DNA from: an uncultured Eubacterium sp.
GTDB lineage: Bacteria; Bacillota; Clostridia; Peptostreptococcales; Anaerovoracaceae
NCBI GenBank assembly: GCA_946555345.1
Contig: CAMNSS010000021.1
Coordinates: forward strand, 1 to 40,710
Length of the DNA: 40,710 nt
Reading direction: 5' to 3'
Numbering within the stretch: position 1 is the first letter of the stretch; every line of letters begins with the position of its first letter. A model generated the notes under the pieces. It worked only from the letters and a program-made list of their open reading frames with translations. It made no database searches and was not told the origin of the DNA. Below, piece after piece: positions 31,168 through 38,608 of this stretch. A program made the position numbers and the translations under genes.

Positions 31168-31842
31168 ATGAAAAAGCTTTTGATTGTTGAGGACGACCTG
31201 GATTTGCAGGAGGGACTTGCATTTTCCATGAAAAATGAGGGATACCAGATTCTATGCGCACAGGGTAAGGCGGAGGGCTTGCAGATGATGGAACGGGAGC
31301 GGTGCGACTGCGTCTTGCTTGACTGCAACCTGCCGGACGGCAGCGGCTTTGACTTTTGCATGGAGGCGAAAAAACGGCACGAAACGCCGATTCTCATGTT
31401 GACCGCCAGGGACACGGAGATCGATGAGGTGAAAGCGTTGGAGCTGGGCATGGACGATTTTATGACAAAACCGTTTTCCCTCGCCGTGTTAAAGCTTCGG
31501 ATCAGGAAATTGATGCAAAGGGGAAGCGAGGAAAGCCAGCTCATATCCTCCGGCGGCATTGCAGTGGATAAAAACAGCTGCAAGGTCTTTAAGGGAGAGA
31601 CGGAAATCCCGTGCAGCAAAATCGAGTACCAGCTGCTGCTCTATTTTTTGGAAAACCGAAACCGGGTGCTGTCCAAGGAGCAGATTTTAGCGTCCGTCTG
31701 GGACAGCCAGGGCAAGTACGTCGATGAAAATACGGTTTCCGTCAACATCAAGCGCCTGCGCGGCAAGATCGAGGACGATCCGAAAACGCCCCGGCGGATC
31801 AAGACGGTTTACGGCATGGGATACATTTGGAGGGAAGATTAG
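31168..31842 (+). CDS. OmpR/PhoB-family response regulator
   Basis: The 224-residue product has a receiver domain (acidic pocket E8-D9-D10, phosphoacceptor D52 in LLDCNLPDG, K101 in TKPF) and a C-terminal winged helix (about 130-222) with SKIEYQLLLYFLENRNRVLS and RIKTVYGMGYIW. It is paired with the kinase starting 3 bp after its stop. This size and arrangement (regulator, short kinase, ABC ATPase, permease) is typical of antimicrobial-peptide or envelope-stress detoxification modules. A likely target site lies at 32743-32756. Confidence 0.95.
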   Translation: MKKLLIVEDDLDLQEGLAFSMKNEGYQILCAQGKAEGLQMMERERCDCVLLDCNLPDGSGFDFCMEAKKRHETPILMLTARDTEIDEVKALELGMDDFMTKPFSLAVLKLRIRKLMQRGSEESQLISSGGIAVDKNSCKVFKGETEIPCSKIEYQLLLYFLENRNRVLSKEQILASVWDSQGKYVDENTVSVNIKRLRGKIEDDPKTPRRIKTVYGMGYIWRED

Positions 31843-31845
31843 GCA

Positions 31846-32763
31846 ATGGCGCAGATATTGGGAATTGCACTTGCCGCCGCCGTGATAGCAGCGGTGGTGG
31901 CCATCGCCGTGATGCGGCGTCAAAACAAGAGGATGTACCGGGAAATCGATCGGATGCTGGATGCGCTGCTTGCGGGAAAGCCCGTTTCGTTTTCGGAAAC
32001 CCAAGAGGGCAGGCTGTCTTCGCTTGCGCATAAGGTGATGCGGATCGCGGAAAAAACGGAGCGCGAGGTTTATGGGGCGCAGGCGGAAAAGGAACAAGTC
32101 AAGCGCCTGATCTCCCATATGTCCCATCAGCTGAAAACGCCGCTGGCGAACACCTGCATGTACCGCGAGCTTTTGGAGGAAGAGACAGACCTTAAAAAGC
32201 AGAAGGAATTCCATCAAAAGATGAAGAAGCAGCTCGAAAAGATCGACTGGATTTTAGGCTCGCTGTTTAAGATGGTCAGGCTGGAGCAGGATGCTATCGC
32301 ATTTGAGATCGAGGAAGCGCCCCTGCGCCAGACGCTTTTGCGGGCGGTGAACACCGTTTATGCGAAGGCGGAAAAGAAGGAGATTGCCATTACCTGCGAG
32401 CCGTTTTCGGATTTTTGCGTGTATCATAACAGCCGGTGGACCGCTGAGGCATTCGCCAACCTGTTGGAAAATGCGGTCAAGTATACAGGCCGCGGCGGGC
32501 AGATCCGTATCGCGGTAAACAGGATGCCGATGTACACCGAAATCCGTTTTGAAGATAACGGGATTGGAATCCGCCAGGAGGAGCTGGCGGATATTTTTAA
32601 GCGGTTTTACCGCAGCAAGGATGTGGAAAGCGAGGAAGGGTCGGGAATCGGGCTGTACCTGTCCCGCCTGATCGTGGAACGGGAAAAGGGCTATCTGGCC
32701 GTCAAGTCGGAATACGGCTCCGGCGCTTGCTTTTCGGTATTCTTACAAAACTGTCAAAATTGA
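31846..32763 (+). CDS. Sensor histidine kinase with minimal membrane sensor
   Basis: The 305-residue kinase has a single N-terminal membrane helix (about 4-23) and almost no extracellular part, followed by a short linker, the H box SHMSHQLKTPL with His94, the N box NLLENAVKY, and the G boxes DNGIGI and GSGIGLYLS. Kinases this short generally take their signal from a partner, often the ABC exporter encoded next to them. The related Bce-type kinases have two membrane helices; only one is seen here. The ATG lies 3 bp after the regulator stop, with GGAGGG upstream. Confidence 0.94.
   Translation: MAQILGIALAAAVIAAVVAIAVMRRQNKRMYREIDRMLDALLAGKPVSFSETQEGRLSSLAHKVMRIAEKTEREVYGAQAEKEQVKRLISHMSHQLKTPLANTCMYRELLEEETDLKKQKEFHQKMKKQLEKIDWILGSLFKMVRLEQDAIAFEIEEAPLRQTLLRAVNTVYAKAEKKEIAITCEPFSDFCVYHNSRWTAEAFANLLENAVKYTGRGGQIRIAVNRMPMYTEIRFEDNGIGIRQEELADIFKRFYRSKDVESEEGSGIGLYLSRLIVEREKGYLAVKSEYGSGACFSVFLQNCQN
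32743..32756 (+). promoter_or_regulatory. Candidate response-regulator box before the ABC operon
   Basis: TTACA, four bases, TGTCA resembles the TNACA-N4-TGTAA box recognised by BceR-type regulators (one mismatch). It overlaps the 3' end of the kinase gene and stands about 45 bp before a TATATT -10-like element at 32801-32806 that lacks a good -35, as expected for an activated promoter. Confidence 0.4.
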
Positions 32764-32835
32764 GGCGCGGATTTGTTATGGGAACGAAAGAATTGCCTGC
32801 TATATTAGACGCATAAAGGAGAAAGGAGAAAAGCG

Positions 32836-33531
32836 ATGGAAATATTGCAGGTAAAAGCCATAGACAAGGTGTATGGCAAAGAGGAAACCTTGGTCCATGC
32901 GCTGAGAAATGTCACTTTTTCAGTCAGGCAGGGTGAATTTATCGCGATCGTCGGTTCTTCCGGTTCGGGCAAAAGCACGCTTTTGAATTTGATCGGCGGG
33001 CTGGATATTCCCACAAACGGAGAAATCGTGATCCGGGGGAAGAACATCGCCGCTTTGCGGAAAAAGGAGCTGACGATATTCCGGCGCAGGAATATCGGGT
33101 TCGTGTTTCAAAACTACAGCCTGATGCCCGTGCTGAACGTATATGACAACGTGGCGCTTCCGGTTACGTTCGACCGGGGAAAGCACGTGGATCATGCCTA
33201 TATCCGGGCGCTTTTGCAGGAGCTGGGCTTATGGGAAAAACAGAGAAGTTATCCGGGCGAGCTTTCCGGCGGGCAGCAGCAGCGGGTGGCGCTGGCGAGG
33301 GCATTGGCGAATAAGCCTGCGATCATCTTAGCGGATGAACCGACGGGCAATCTGGATTCCCGCACGTCTGTAGAGGTGGTGGGGCTTTTGAAAAATAGCT
33401 GCCAGAAATTCCAACAGACGATTTTGATGGTAACGCATAATGAGGCGCAGGCGCAGAGCTGTGACCGAATCCTGCACATCGAGGACGGCGGCCTGGTTTC
33501 GGAGCAGGCATGGAAAAAGGCAGGTGTGTGA
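32836..33531 (+). CDS. ABC transporter ATPase (MacB/LolD/BceA-like)
   Basis: The 231-residue product has Walker A GSSGSGKST (40-48), a Q-loop, signature LSGGQQQRVALARAL, Walker B IILADEPTGNLD and an H-loop in VTHNEAQA. The NLDSRT following Walker B is typical of the type VII (MacB/Lol/FtsE/Bce) mechanotransmission group. Two AAGGAG repeats precede the ATG. The permease start follows its stop by 1 bp. It energises the FtsX-fold permease and is probably induced by the upstream two-component system. Confidence 0.95.
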   Translation: MEILQVKAIDKVYGKEETLVHALRNVTFSVRQGEFIAIVGSSGSGKSTLLNLIGGLDIPTNGEIVIRGKNIAALRKKELTIFRRRNIGFVFQNYSLMPVLNVYDNVALPVTFDRGKHVDHAYIRALLQELGLWEKQRSYPGELSGGQQQRVALARALANKPAIILADEPTGNLDSRTSVEVVGLLKNSCQKFQQTILMVTHNEAQAQSCDRILHIEDGGLVSEQAWKKAGV

Positions 33532-33532
33532 G

Positions 33533-36226
33533 ATGATGCATCGTATGGGAACCATGCTCCGCTTGGCGGTAGCTTATATGCGGTATTACAAAAAACAGGC
33601 GGCGGCGCTTTTCCTCGGTATTGCCGTATCTGCGGCGCTCCTTATAGGGATCGGATCGCTCTTGGAGAGCGGGCGGAATGCTGCGCTGGAAAACGCCAGG
33701 GCGGAATACGGCGACTGGCACTACAGCATGAGGGGCGATGCTCCCTGGGCGGCGGATTTTTTCGAAGACCCGCAGGGGGACGGATATCAACTGGAGTGCT
33801 TTGGCGTGGAAACGGTGCGCAAAATGATCGAAGAACCGTATGCAATCCAGTTTGTCTATGCGGATCAAGGATATCTGGACATGATGGGCAGGAAGCTGCT
33901 GGCGGGGAAGTACCCGCAGCAAGAAAATGAAATCGCGATGGATGCACACACCTTGCAGAACCTGGGCGCGGAAGCGGAGCTTGGAAGCGAGGTGCGCCTC
34001 GACGGCGAGACGTTTGTGCTTTGCGGGATTTTGACGGAAATGCCGGAGGAGATGCCGGGCCTTTTGAAAACGGATATGCAGGTCTTCGTAAACGATACGC
34101 TGGATTACGGGATGAACGGCACGTTCCTCTATCTGAAATTCAAGGAAAACGGCCATGTCTACCAGCAGGAGAAGGCGTTTTTGGATCGCTTTGGCATCGA
34201 TGGCGGTGACCTTCACAGGAATAATGGCATTGCCGAATATGTCGGATCTGAGATGCCCGCCGGTAAGCTGGAAATCATCAAGACGGGGCTTGCGAACAAA
34301 GGCGCGGGGATTCCTTACATTTGGGGGCAGCTCAATGAAGGCGGCGGTTTGACCCAGCGGGCGGTTTTGCTGGCGTTAGGGCTGTTTGGCGTCTTCATCA
34401 TTTACAGCCTGTTTCAGATTTCGGTGAGCAGGCGGATCGCCCAGTACAGCGTGATGCAGACGGTGGGCATGACGGATTCGCTTGTCTTCGGCGTGCTGCT
34501 CTCCGAGCTGGGGCTTACCTTTCTTGCCGCTTATCCTGCCGGATGCCTTTTGGGAAATGGGGTCGCGGCGCTGCTCTACCGAAGGAGCGGACAGATTTTT
34601 ATCACGCAGAGCCAGGTGGTGCATACGGGAGTTTCCGGGCAGGAGGATTTGGGCGTGGCGGGACTTCCCGACGCGGGCAGTTTTTCCGCCAGCTGGGATG
34701 TGATGCTTTTCGGTGCAGTCTTCGTGTTCTGCATGCTGGTTCTGATTTGCGCAAGGCTCGTGCGGCGGATGAAGCAGCGATCGATTCGGCAGATGATGGA
34801 AAAGGACACGGAAAAGTATGCCAAAAACAGAAAGATATATAGCGTGAAGCGGGAAAACATGGCGGGGGTTTTAACGAAAAAGTTCATGTTTTCCAGGAAG
34901 AGCATCTTGTTTGGAATTTTGCTTTCGATGTCCGTGGGGAGCATTATTTTCCTCAGCGCCGCTTATGTGACGGAAAATACGCAGAGAAATAATGAACTGA
35001 CCTTTAAGGCGGATGACGGGCTTGGCTCTGATATTCAGGTGTATGAGGAGGCAGACGATCTGGCTGATGTGATCCCGGAGCGGGCGGTGGCGCAGATGGG
35101 GCAGGTCTCCGGGGTCGGGGCGATGCATCCGGTTCGTTATCTTCCGGGGGAAATTTCCTTCGCGGATGGGACGTTCCATTGGCTGGAGTATTATCCGGAG
35201 CTGGGGTATTCGACGGAAGAGCCGAATCCGGAGCTAATAGAAAAGTACAACGGCATTGCCGTCCAGACCGGGGATGACGACTTCGCGCTGAAGGTCAATC
35301 TCTATGGGTACGATGATGAAATGCTGGCAGACTTAAACGATTATGTGCTGGAAGGAGAGGTTGATCCGGAGAAAATGCGGCGGGAAAACAGCGTCGTGTT
35401 TAAGACGCTGATGGACGGGCAGGGCAATTACGATGCGTTTGACGTTCATCCAAACGATGCGATCCGCCTGAAAACGGTAAGCAGCACGGAAGTCCCTGCG
35501 GAGGCGCTGCGCTTTCAGGGGGAAGCTGCGTGGTATCAGGAGCAGGATTTGCAGGTGGCGGCAATCTCATCCCGTCCGCTGGCGAGGGTGGACAATTTCT
35601 TCCAAGGCTCATATGACATGGTGGTCGATATCATCATGACGAATGAGCAGATGGAGGAAAATTTCGGGATATCCGGCTATCGGACGATCAGCATTTCGGT
35701 CAGCGAGGATGGCGATGCGGCTATCGTGGCGAAAGAGCTGGCGAAGATAACGGCGGGGATTGACCGCTGCGTTGTCAAGGATTACAACGGGCAGATCGCA
35801 GCCCAGAATCTGTACCTGAAACAGAAAATGCTCTTCTTTTACGGGATCGCGGCGGTGCTTTTGGCAATCAGCATCCTGCATATCATGAACAGCATGCAGT
35901 ACCTGGTGGCAGAGCGGCGGCATGAGTTCGGTATCCTGCGGGCGATGGGCATCACGGATGCGGGGTTTGGCAAGATGCTGATGAAGGAAGGCCTGCGGTA
36001 CGGGATTTATTCAAGCCTTACGATAACGCTTCTGTTTTTCTTCGTGCAAAAAATCCTCTATTTCTTCATGCTGCACGTGTACCTGTATTTGCAGCCGGCG
36101 GCGTTTATTTCGTGGATTCCGTTTGTGGCTGTGCTCGGGCTGAATCTTGTGATCTGCGTGGTTGTGATCCTCGCATCCGGCAGATCGGTGTTAAAGCAGC
36201 AGATCGTTGCGGTAATACGGGAATAG
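33533..36226 (+). CDS. ABC transporter permease, two FtsX domains
   Basis: The 897-residue permease has eight predicted membrane helices: one near the N-terminus (QAAALFLGIAVSAALLIGIG), an extracellular domain of about 210 residues, three helices around residues 285-415, a fifth after a basic loop (SILFGILLSMSVGSIIFL), a second extracellular domain of about 250 residues, and three C-terminal helices (LHIMNSMQYLVAERRHEFGI is a coupling motif of FtsX domains). Two ectodomains and eight helices fit duplicated FtsX/MacB permeases, not the ten-helix BceB. ATG 33533 or 33536 follows the ATPase stop; the longer open frame back to 33440 overlaps the ATPase. The likely role is peptide or lipid export or resistance; the substrate is unknown. 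Confidence 0.93.
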   Translation: MMHRMGTMLRLAVAYMRYYKKQAAALFLGIAVSAALLIGIGSLLESGRNAALENARAEYGDWHYSMRGDAPWAADFFEDPQGDGYQLECFGVETVRKMIEEPYAIQFVYADQGYLDMMGRKLLAGKYPQQENEIAMDAHTLQNLGAEAELGSEVRLDGETFVLCGILTEMPEEMPGLLKTDMQVFVNDTLDYGMNGTFLYLKFKENGHVYQQEKAFLDRFGIDGGDLHRNNGIAEYVGSEMPAGKLEIIKTGLANKGAGIPYIWGQLNEGGGLTQRAVLLALGLFGVFIIYSLFQISVSRRIAQYSVMQTVGMTDSLVFGVLLSELGLTFLAAYPAGCLLGNGVAALLYRRSGQIFITQSQVVHTGVSGQEDLGVAGLPDAGSFSASWDVMLFGAVFVFCMLVLICARLVRRMKQRSIRQMMEKDTEKYAKNRKIYSVKRENMAGVLTKKFMFSRKSILFGILLSMSVGSIIFLSAAYVTENTQRNNELTFKADDGLGSDIQVYEEADDLADVIPERAVAQMGQVSGVGAMHPVRYLPGEISFADGTFHWLEYYPELGYSTEEPNPELIEKYNGIAVQTGDDDFALKVNLYGYDDEMLADLNDYVLEGEVDPEKMRRENSVVFKTLMDGQGNYDAFDVHPNDAIRLKTVSSTEVPAEALRFQGEAAWYQEQDLQVAAISSRPLARVDNFFQGSYDMVVDIIMTNEQMEENFGISGYRTISISVSEDGDAAIVAKELAKITAGIDRCVVKDYNGQIAAQNLYLKQKMLFFYGIAAVLLAISILHIMNSMQYLVAERRHEFGILRAMGITDAGFGKMLMKEGLRYGIYSSLTITLLFFFVQKILYFFMLHVYLYLQPAAFISWIPFVAVLGLNLVICVVVILASGRSVLKQQIVAVIRE

Positions 36227-36237
36227 GAATTAGCAAA

Positions 36238-36954
36238 TCAGAGGAAATGCAGTGTATCGCTTTTCAGCAGCGCCGGGATCAGGCTTTCCTGCACCTTGTA
36301 TTTATCGACAGGGTTGCGTTTTCCTGGCACGCGTTCCGTTCTGTCGTGTTTAGCGATGCCGATGAGATAAAAATGGTCATTGTTTTGGTCATAAATACAG
36401 GTGATCCTATGAATCCCATCGCTTCCCTTGATGCCGAGCGTGCTGGTGTCGGAGTGTACGGTGTTGTGGTAGAATACGCCGGGGCTGAGATCTCCCCGCA
36501 ATCTGCTGGCGGATATCCCGCTTGCGTTCGCACAGGCCGCTGCATCGGGTGCAGTAAATCCGAAACGGGCAGTGAGGGCCGCTTGGGAGGCTGCACTGCC
36601 ATCTGCCAGGATCGCACCGTCAGCCCTTACAGCGGGCAAGGCGGCAGGGGGAGGTGGCGGGATGGCGGGAACGCGTATGCCGACAATCAGGTTTTGCAGA
36701 TAGCCGCCGATCAAATCGGAATTTTCCCGCATATTCGGTACGGTGAGGAGGCTGATGGCAGTGGCAAGGATGCTGTTTGGCGCAGCGGGGGCGGGCAGGT
36801 TCAGGATAAAGGCATCGATCATCGTGATGAATTTACCGGTATCAGGTAATCGGTAATGGCTGTTGGCAAAGCGTCGTATTTCTTCTTTGAGCTGGGACGA
36901 ATATCTTGCAAAGAACGAAGCGACTGCCGTTTTGTCCCTTCCCCTGAAGATCAT
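36238..36954 (-). CDS. Uncharacterised modular protein with proline linker (238 aa), last gene of the DUF2589 operon
   Basis: I do not recognise this protein. Residues 1-90 look helical, starting RGRDKTAVASFFARYSSQL. A proline-rich hinge VPAIPPPPPAALPAV (about 94-108) and an Ala-rich region follow. The C-terminal 75 residues (GIHRITCIYDQNNDHFYLIGIAKHD, and YKVQESLIPALL) form an alpha/beta unit whose His/Arg-rich strands recall small RNase toxins of RelE type, but this is only impression. GAGGG is 6 bp before the ATG, which overlaps the DUF2589 stop by 4 bp. The modular build (helical head, Pro hinge, compact tail) would suit a delivered or tethered effector; this is inference. Confidence 0.75.
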   Translation of the reverse strand: MIFRGRDKTAVASFFARYSSQLKEEIRRFANSHYRLPDTGKFITMIDAFILNLPAPAAPNSILATAISLLTVPNMRENSDLIGGYLQNLIVGIRVPAIPPPPPAALPAVRADGAILADGSAASQAALTARFGFTAPDAAACANASGISASRLRGDLSPGVFYHNTVHSDTSTLGIKGSDGIHRITCIYDQNNDHFYLIGIAKHDRTERVPGKRNPVDKYKVQESLIPALLKSDTLHFL

Positions 36955-37523
36955 CCTTTGCCCTCGATCGGTTCAATGGCGGCCGCCAGTATGGTTGTGA
37001 GCTTTGCCATGCCTTCTGCTGGAGGCTGCTGCGCCGCCCTGGCAAAGATGTCGTACTTTGCACTTTTATCGGTTGTCCTGGTGTGCTCGCGCGTCGTCGT
37101 GACAGAGCCGGAAATGTTGGCGGTAAAGCCCCAGCCTTTATAGCCGAGCGAGCTTTTGCCTTCTTCCGTCGTGCTGCTTTTATCGACGTCCTGTGTTTTG
37201 ACCTCCATGGAAAAGTTTACGGTCGCCTCCTCCATGGTAAATGCGGGAACGGGAACGAGCGATAGAATTGGCGCTTCCACGTCCACCGTTACGGTATCGG
37301 TCGTTCCGTCGCTGTTGACAATCGGCCGGTTTAATTTGAATTTAATGGTTCTCGTCTTGTATTCATCCGTTTGTTTGTCGTATTCAAACGCAAGCTCAAA
37401 TAAGGTGTTGAGATATACGTCGCACAGTGCGGCTTGGCCTTTGGCGACCTCTAAAATGGGCTGGCTTACAAGAAGGCCGAGCGGAAGGCCGGTAAATTCG
37501 TTGCTCAGGTTTGTATCAGGCAT
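36951..37523 (-). CDS. DUF2589 domain protein
   Basis: The 190-residue product fits DUF2589: FTGLPLGLLVSQPILEVAKG and QAALCDVYLNTLFELA at the N-terminus, beta strands with VEAPILSLVPVPAFTMEEAT and VNFSMEVK in the middle, a Ser/Thr-rich region (SGSVTTTREHTRTTDKSAKY), and ARAAQQPPAEGMAKLTTILA at the end. No enzyme motif, signal peptide or membrane helix is seen. The family is uncharacterised as far as I know. The second in-frame ATG (37523) was chosen as start because AAAGGAG is 9 bp upstream of it and only 3 bp from 37529. It is the third gene of a four-gene minus-strand operon. Confidence 0.85.
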   Translation of the reverse strand: MPDTNLSNEFTGLPLGLLVSQPILEVAKGQAALCDVYLNTLFELAFEYDKQTDEYKTRTIKFKLNRPIVNSDGTTDTVTVDVEAPILSLVPVPAFTMEEATVNFSMEVKTQDVDKSSTTEEGKSSLGYKGWGFTANISGSVTTTREHTRTTDKSAKYDIFARAAQQPPAEGMAKLTTILAAAIEPIEGKG

Positions 37524-37543
37524 GGCCATGTTCTCCTTTCTAA

Positions 37544-37990
37544 TTAAAAATCAATGTGATCTAACATTTTTTGCGTTGCCCGTGCCTGCCCTTCGGACTG
37601 CGGGGCGCTTTCAAAAATTAATTCAATCGTTCCGTTTCGAATATCTGTACTTTCGGGTTGTGATGATTCGACGTTCATCAGGACTTTTTTTGTTTTTGCG
37701 TCCTCGTATACGTTTCCGCTGATGGTTACTTTGACTTGTTTAAGCCCGATTGTTTCGTGGGATGTCATTGCGGCGAGGGGAACGTCGATGTACTTGTCTT
37801 TCTCTTTGGATTTGAGGGAAAAGCGGATTGCCTTGGGGGAAAGCGCAGTGTTGCTTTCGTTTGGCAGTACCGAGTCGGAATCCTTTTTCTTAAAATACCG
37901 CATATACCGTTCGACATCTTGCAGGGAGAGGATTTCCTGCGCTTGTTGGATCGATAAACCGATGGCGGTGAAAAGCTTGCCGATTTCCAT
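37544..37990 (-). CDS. DUF2589-like partner protein (about 148 aa)
   Basis: The product has a helical N-terminus (IGKLFTAIGLSIQQAQEIL), then beta strands. DVPLAAMTSHETIGLKQVKV and TIELIFESAPQSEGQARATQ line up loosely with the DUF2589 pattern of its neighbour (central PL...P...I..V strand pair and a final ESA/RAAQ-P/S-EG helix), so the two may be paralogous subunits. It has no known catalytic residues. AAAGGAGG is about 10 bp before ATG 37990; ATG 37999, overlapping the upstream gene by 4 bp, is possible but too close to the ribosome binding site. It is separated from the DUF2589 gene by 14-20 bp. Confidence 0.75.
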   Translation of the reverse strand: MEIGKLFTAIGLSIQQAQEILSLQDVERYMRYFKKKDSDSVLPNESNTALSPKAIRFSLKSKEKDKYIDVPLAAMTSHETIGLKQVKVTISGNVYEDAKTKKVLMNVESSQPESTDIRNGTIELIFESAPQSEGQARATQKMLDHIDF

Positions 37991-37995
37991 TTGTG

Positions 37996-38232
37996 TCATC
38001 CCTCCTTTTGTTGCAGATGGTAGATCATTGCGTTATCGATATTATATTTTTGCTGTAGCTTCGCGCAGTCTGTGCCAACCTCGACGATGCGGTGATTGTC
38101 AGCGCCCGCAATGGGCGACCATACGGCATATCGTCCCATCGTAACGGACCTGCCGCCTATTTCTTTCGTTTGCTCGCTCCCCAAGTCAGTGATGAAGCAC
38201 TTCCCTTTGTTTCGCATTGCCCAATCCTCCAT
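37996..38232 (-). CDS. Small protein (78 aa), first gene of the DUF2589 operon
   Basis: I do not recognise the family. The 78 residues start MEDWAMRNKGKCFITDLGSE and include GRSVTMGRYAVWSPIAGADN, with two Cys residues (K-C-F and T-D-C-A) and a short C-terminal helix. There is no signal peptide. AAAGGAG lies 8 bp before the ATG. It immediately precedes the DUF2589-like gene and would be cotranscribed with the next three genes. I found no convincing sigma-A promoter in the 250 bp upstream. Confidence 0.7.
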   Translation of the reverse strand: MEDWAMRNKGKCFITDLGSEQTKEIGGRSVTMGRYAVWSPIAGADNHRIVEVGTDCAKLQQKYNIDNAMIYHLQQKEG

Positions 38233-38475
38233 GGCTTTCTCCTTTCGTAAAATCGTTTGTGCTGTGGGTTTGATGATGTATTACAATGTATGTCCTTTTT
38301 TATTGGAATAGAACAAGTCGGGGAGGATTTTTCCGAAAGGGCAGAGCGCCAAAGGAAAAGGGCGGATCACGCTAGCGGACTGGCACGGGGCAGGGATGCC
38401 TTAAAGTAAATTTCCAAAGTGAATTCCAGTAATGGAGGAAGCTGGGGATAAAACTGAAAAAATTTGATTTGATGA
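38233..38475. other. intergenic region upstream of the DUF2589 operon
   Basis: 243 bp without a supported gene. The left part contains the ribosome binding site of the 78-aa gene, the centre is GC-richer (38340-38400), and the right part is very AT-rich, leading into the promoter of the candidate small RNA. Confidence 0.5.
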
Positions 38476-38504
38476 TTGAAAAAATAAATTATCTGTGGTA
38501 TTAT
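38476..38504 (+). promoter_or_regulatory. strong promoter without a downstream coding gene
   Basis: TTGAAA (38476-38481), a 17-bp spacer and TATTAT (38499-38504) with an extended TGG give one of the best promoters in the window, yet only a non-coding stretch and a terminator follow on this strand. Confidence 0.7.
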
Positions 38505-38510
38505 CATTGA

Positions 38511-38597
38511 ATAGAAGAGCTGATACGACTGGCTCTCATAAGTTTAAGTAAATAACAATAAACCCACTCAGAGTTGCCGCTCAAGAGTGGGTTTTTC
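38511..38597 (+). ncRNA. candidate small RNA (about 87 nt)
   Basis: The start is predicted 7 bp after the -10 at 38499-38504, and the end at the T run after the hairpin at 38560-38594. The transcript has a small 5' stem (AGAGC at 38516-38520 with GCTCT around 38532), a single-stranded A/T-rich middle (TAAGTTTAAGTAAATAACAA) and a terminator hairpin with a 15-nt loop. It has no ATG, and all frames hit stops quickly. It runs towards the 3' end of ychF. It could be a regulatory RNA, or a promoter left over from a lost gene. Confidence 0.5.
38560..38597. terminator. terminator shared by the candidate small RNA and ychF
   Basis: AAACCCACTC (38560-38569) pairs with GAGTGGGTTT (38585-38594), a 10-bp stem with a 15-nt loop, followed by TTTTTCC on the plus strand and by a T-rich tract on the minus strand. 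It lies 12 bp after the ychF stop. Confidence 0.85.
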
Positions 38598-38608
38598 CTT
38601 GCGATTTC

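Noticed and set aside
36112-36849. 245-aa plus-strand open frame over the permease end and the 238-aa gene
   Set aside because: The minus-strand gene has an operon context, start overlap and ribosome binding site; the plus frame begins inside the permease gene and has a Gly/Cys-rich composition typical of a shadow.
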